From the NCBI GenBank assembly GCA_046590575.1, contig JBKJUS010000186.1:1-8411 (forward strand): DNA of 8,411 nucleotides. The letters run 5' to 3'. Shown here one piece after another: positions 5,629 through 8,411 of this stretch (positions are counted from its first letter, which is position 1; every line of letters starts with the position of its first letter). This DNA is from DATLNF01 sp046590575 (GTDB taxonomy: Bacteria; Actinomycetota; Actinomycetes; BP-191). The notes under the pieces were generated by a model. That model was not told the DNA's origin. It did not search any database and worked only from the letters and a program-made list of their open reading frames with translations. Made by a program: the position numbers and the translations under genes.

Positions 5629-7128
5629 CTACCGGGCGAGCGCGTCAACCAGCTCTGCAGCGGTCGAGCAGCGGTCGAGCAGCGGCCCAACGTGGGCCTT
5701 CGTCCCCCGCAACGGCTCCAAGGTCGGCACCCGCTGAAGTGACTCCCGACCAACGTCGAAGATGACCGAGTCCCACGACGCGGCCGCGACATCGGCGGCG
5801 TACTTCGCCAGGCAACGTCCGCGGAAGTAGGCCCGGGTGTCCTCTGGCGGCTCGACCATCGCTCGAACGATGGCGGGCTCGGTCACGAGGTGGTCCACCC
5901 GGCCGCCAGCGGCAAGCTTGTTGTAGAGGCCCTTGTCCGGCCGGACATCGTGGTACTGCAGGTCCACAAGCTGCAGCTTGTGGCTGCCCCAGTCGAGACC
6001 CTCGCGGTCGCGGTAGCCCTGCAGGATCTGCAGCTTGGTCACCCAGTCGACCTCCCGAACGCACGTCATCGGGTCGTCCTCAAGCCGGGTGAGCACGCTC
6101 TCCCACCGGGCCAGCACGTCGGCGGTCACCGGGTCGATGGCGACCCCGTCGTCGACACCCTGCTTCACAAACGCTTTCGTCAGCTCGAGGTAGACCAGCT
6201 GGAGCTGCACTGCGGTCATCCGACGACCATCGCGCAAACTCAGCAGATGCTTCAGGGTCGGGTCGTGGCTGACTGACCGCAGTGCCCCCACGGGTGCGTC
6301 GACCCAAAGGTCGGCGTCGATGAAGCCGGCCTCGATCATCGCCAGAACCAGCGACGTCGTGCCGACCTTGAGGTAGGTGGCGACCTCGTTCATGTTCGCG
6401 TCACCGATGATGACGTGCAATCGCCGGTACTTCTCCGGGTCGGCATGCGGCTCGTCACGGGTGTTGATGATCGGTCGCTTCAGCGTCGTCTCGAGACCGA
6501 CCTCGACTTCGAAGAAGTCGGCACGCTGGCTGATCTGAAAGCCCTGGCCACGTCCGTCCTGGCCGAGACCCACCCGGCCGGCGCCGCAGAACACCTGACG
6601 GGTCACGAAGAACGGCGTGAGGTGGCGCACGATCTCGGCAAAGGGCGTCTTTCGGGCCATCAGGTAGTTCTCGTGGCAACCGTACGACGCACCCTTGTTG
6701 TCGGTGTTGTTCTTGTAGAGCTGCACCGGCGCGGTTCCAGGTACCCGTCCGGCCAGGCGCATGGCCTCAGCCATCACCCGCTCCCCCGCCTTGTCCCACA
6801 GGACGCAGTCGAGGGCGTTGGTCACCTCAGGGGTCGAGTACTCCGGGTGGGCGTGGTCGACGTAGAAGCGCGCCCCGTTGGTGAGGATGACGTTGGCCAG
6901 TCCAAGATCGTCCTCCCCCGGCATCTCGTGGTCGCTGCTGCCTACGTCGAAGCCCCGAGCGTCCCTGAGTGGATTTTCCTCCTCGAAGTCCCAGCGGGTA
7001 CGCCGGTCACGCGACGGTGAGTAGGAATTGACGATCAAGGAGGAGGACACCATCGCGTTGGCACCTGGCTGACCCGGCACGGAGACGCCGTACTCGGTCT
7101 CGATGCCCATGATCCGCCGCGAGCTCAT
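5629..7128 (-). CDS. dop: Deamidase/depupylase of Pup
   Basis: Dop removes Pup from tagged proteins and, where Pup ends in Gln, deamidates it. The 499-residue protein belongs to the glutamine-synthetase-like Pup ligase/depupylase fold. The Mg-ATP motif GIETEYG (8-14) supplies Glu10, Glu12 and Tyr13. The block YVDHAHPEYSTPE (89-101) contains Asp91, matching the catalytic aspartate. Between them, about 38-75, lies the Dop-specific loop with RWDFEEENPLRDARGFD, which separates it from the ligase PafA. Further blocks are QLYKNN (137), SYGCHENYLMAR (148-159), LETTLKR, INTRDEPHAD (221-230) and RRLHVIIGDAN (235-245). Because Pup already ends in Glu here, depupylation and Pup recycling are the likely main roles. 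The ATG at 7128 is favoured over that at 7110 because it fits the usual N-terminus; its GGAGGT ribosome-binding site is rather far, 12 bases. arc lies 46 bases upstream. Confidence 0.97.
   Translation of the reverse strand: MSSRRIMGIETEYGVSVPGQPGANAMVSSSLIVNSYSPSRDRRTRWDFEEENPLRDARGFDVGSSDHEMPGEDDLGLANVILTNGARFYVDHAHPEYSTPEVTNALDCVLWDKAGERVMAEAMRLAGRVPGTAPVQLYKNNTDNKGASYGCHENYLMARKTPFAEIVRHLTPFFVTRQVFCGAGRVGLGQDGRGQGFQISQRADFFEVEVGLETTLKRPIINTRDEPHADPEKYRRLHVIIGDANMNEVATYLKVGTTSLVLAMIEAGFIDADLWVDAPVGALRSVSHDPTLKHLLSLRDGRRMTAVQLQLVYLELTKAFVKQGVDDGVAIDPVTADVLARWESVLTRLEDDPMTCVREVDWVTKLQILQGYRDREGLDWGSHKLQLVDLQYHDVRPDKGLYNKLAAGGRVDHLVTEPAIVRAMVEPPEDTRAYFRGRCLAKYAADVAAASWDSVIFDVGRESLQRVPTLEPLRGTKAHVGPLLDRCSTAAELVDALAR
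5659..5685. repeat. 11-bp tandem repeat near the 3' end of dop
   Basis: The unit AGCGGTCGAGC occurs at 5659-5669 and 5670-5680, followed by a partial AGCGG at 5681-5685. It encodes part of the C-terminal PLLDRCSTAAEL of Dop. The unit is not a multiple of three, so gain or loss of one copy would change the last residues; the present frame keeps the family's usual length. Confidence 0.75.
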
Positions 7129-7140
7129 GGGAGAAAGGCT

Positions 7141-7175
7141 ACCTCCGTACGCCGGACCGACGCGGAACCGGAGGT
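7141..7175 (-). promoter_or_regulatory. Inverted repeat pairing the dop ribosome-binding site with the arc stop region
   Basis: In the minus-strand mRNA ACCTCCG (7169-7175, its first base being the first A of the arc TAA stop) is complementary to CGGAGGT (7141-7147), which contains the only evident dop ribosome-binding site. The stem is seven base pairs with a 21-base GC-rich loop. A ribosome finishing arc would open it, so it may couple dop translation to arc. There is no T tract, which argues against a plain terminator. Confidence 0.45.
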
Positions 7176-8411
7176 TACAAGTACTGGCCGGTGTTGGCGA
7201 TCGTGTCGATGGAGCGGCCCGCCTCGTTGCCCTTGGTCCCGGTGATCAGCGTGCGGATGTACACGATCCGCTCGCCCTTCTTGCCCGAGATACGAGCCCA
7301 GTCGTCGGGATTGGTGGTGTTGGGCAGATCCTCGTTCTCCTTGAACTCGTCGAGAATCGCCGACATCAGGTGCGAGAGTCGGAGACCCTTCTGGCCGAGG
7401 TCGAGGAAGTCCTTGATCGCCATCTTCTTCGCCCGGGCGACGATGTTCTCGATCATCGCGCCGGAGTTGAAGTCCTTGAAGTAGAGGACTTCCTTGTCCC
7501 CGTTGGCGTAGGTGACCTCGAGGAAGCGGTTGTCGTCGATCACGTCATACATGCGCTCGACCGTGCGCTGGATCAACGCCTCACAGGCCGCAGAACGGTC
7601 GTTGCCGTGCTCGGCCAGATCATCCGGGTGGATCGGCAGCTCCGGCACGACGTACTTGCTGAAGATGTCTCGAGCCGCCTCAGCGTCGGGTCGCTCAATC
7701 TTGATCTTCACATCGAGCCGGCCGGGGCGCAGGATCGCCGGGTCGATCATGTCCTCGCGGTTGGAGGCGCCGATGACGATGACGTTCTCGAGGCCTTCGA
7801 CACCGTCAATCTCGCTCAGCAGCTGGGGCACGATCGTCGTCTCGACGTCGCTCGACACACCGGACCCGCGGGTACGGAAGATCGAGTCCATCTCGTCGAA
7901 GAACACGATGACCGGCACGCCCTCGGAGGCCTTCTCGCGGGCGCGCTGGAAGATCAGCCGGATGTGCCGCTCGGTCTCGCCGACGTACTTGTTGAGCAGC
8001 TCCGGACCTTTGATGTTGAGGAAGAAGGACTTGCCCTCGGGCTTTCCGGTGACCTCCGCGACCTTCTTGGCCAGAGAGTTGGCGACCGCCTTGGCGATCA
8101 GCGTCTTGCCGCACCCGGGCGGGCCGTAGAGCAGGATCCCCTTGGGCGCCTTGAGCTGGTGCTCCTTGAAGAGGTCGGCGTGCAAGTAGGGCAACTCGAC
8201 CGCGTCGCGAATCGACTCGATCTGCGCGGCGAGGCCGCCGATCTGGCTGTAGTCGATGTCGGGGACTTCTTCGAGGACGAGCTCCTCGACCTCCGACTTG
8301 GGCACCCGCTCGTAGGCGTAGCCGGCGCGAGCGTCGAGGAGCAGCGAGTCACCTGCCTTGGGCAGGGTCTCGAGCAGCGGGTGATCCGGCTCGCCGCTCC
8401 GCTGCTCGAGA
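7175..8411 (-). CDS. arc: Proteasomal AAA+ ATPase ARC/Mpa, C-terminal part (start beyond the window)
   Basis: This hexameric AAA+ unfoldase binds Pup-tagged proteins and threads them into the 20S proteasome. The window holds the last 411 residues; the frame stays open to the edge and still encodes family sequence (AGDSLLLDARAGYAYERV, end of the OB region), so the GTG at 8305 is internal. The N-terminal coiled coil lies outside. The linker LEEVPDIDYSQIGGL leads into Walker A GPPGCGKT (8102-8125), pore-loop segment LNKYVGE, Walker B VIVFFDEMDS, sensor GASNR and arginine-finger block RPGRLD. The C-terminus is DTIANTGQYL; the penultimate Tyr and last Leu form the tail that inserts into the alpha-ring pocket around PrcA Lys52. 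Arc is the name used outside mycobacteria, mpa in mycobacteria. dop follows 46 bases downstream, probably on the same transcript. Confidence 0.97.
   Translation of the reverse strand, partial: LEQRSGEPDHPLLETLPKAGDSLLLDARAGYAYERVPKSEVEELVLEEVPDIDYSQIGGLAAQIESIRDAVELPYLHADLFKEHQLKAPKGILLYGPPGCGKTLIAKAVANSLAKKVAEVTGKPEGKSFFLNIKGPELLNKYVGETERHIRLIFQRAREKASEGVPVIVFFDEMDSIFRTRGSGVSSDVETTIVPQLLSEIDGVEGLENVIVIGASNREDMIDPAILRPGRLDVKIKIERPDAEAARDIFSKYVVPELPIHPDDLAEHGNDRSAACEALIQRTVERMYDVIDDNRFLEVTYANGDKEVLYFKDFNSGAMIENIVARAKKMAIKDFLDLGQKGLRLSHLMSAILDEFKENEDLPNTTNPDDWARISGKKGERIVYIRTLITGTKGNEAGRSIDTIANTGQYL

Noticed and set aside
7512..8129. 205-codon open frame on the plus strand
   Set aside because: It is the complement of the conserved AAA+ domain of arc and shows no family features.
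8303..8305. GTG at 8305 as the start of the ATPase
   Set aside because: The frame continues to the window edge and the upstream codons encode conserved ARC/Mpa residues, so the gene is cut by the edge.

Overview
The window is high-GC, densely coding DNA. It carries the Pup-proteasome gene cluster, so it is almost certainly from an actinobacterium; the genus cannot be named from the sequence alone. No RNA gene, CRISPR array, insertion sequence or attachment site was seen.

Right part (8411 down to 2474, all on the minus strand): the proteasomal ATPase arc/mpa enters from the right edge, so its start lies outside the window. It is followed by dop (depupylase), a secreted lysyl-oxidase-like copper amine oxidase, pup, prcB and prcA. 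The ATPase ends in the GQYL tail that docks on the 20S core. Pup is written with a C-terminal Gly-Gly-Glu, so it needs no deamidation before ligation. PrcB has a propeptide and an intact Thr1/Asp17/Lys33 active site. PrcA keeps the pocket lysine that receives the ATPase tail. Together these genes unfold and degrade pupylated proteins and recycle Pup. The Pup ligase pafA is not in the window. pup, prcB and prcA are packed tightly: a 4-base overlap, then a 5-base gap.

The unexpected member is the lysyl-oxidase-like gene between dop and pup (4315-5574). It has a signal peptide and keeps the four-histidine copper motif plus the Lys and Tyr that form the lysine tyrosylquinone cofactor in animal enzymes. 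It is an exported enzyme inside a cytoplasmic protein-degradation cluster.

Left part: convergent with prcA, on the plus strand, are a 73-residue protein of unknown function (1694-1915) and an RsbW-type anti-sigma/serine kinase ATPase (1994-2449). A 10-bp hairpin in the convergent gap (2456-2482) probably ends transcription from both sides. Divergent from the small gene is a lipoprotein of the branched-chain amino acid binding-protein type (77-1621, minus), with no permease or ATPase genes in view. Positions 1-76 hold no gene I can support.

Fine structure of interest: two genes (1694 and 5568) look leaderless, each with a TAnnnT box exactly six bases before an ATG; the dop ribosome-binding site can pair with the arc stop-codon region; and an A4G6 run at the pup-prcB junction is both a ribosome-binding site and a possible minus-one slippery sequence.
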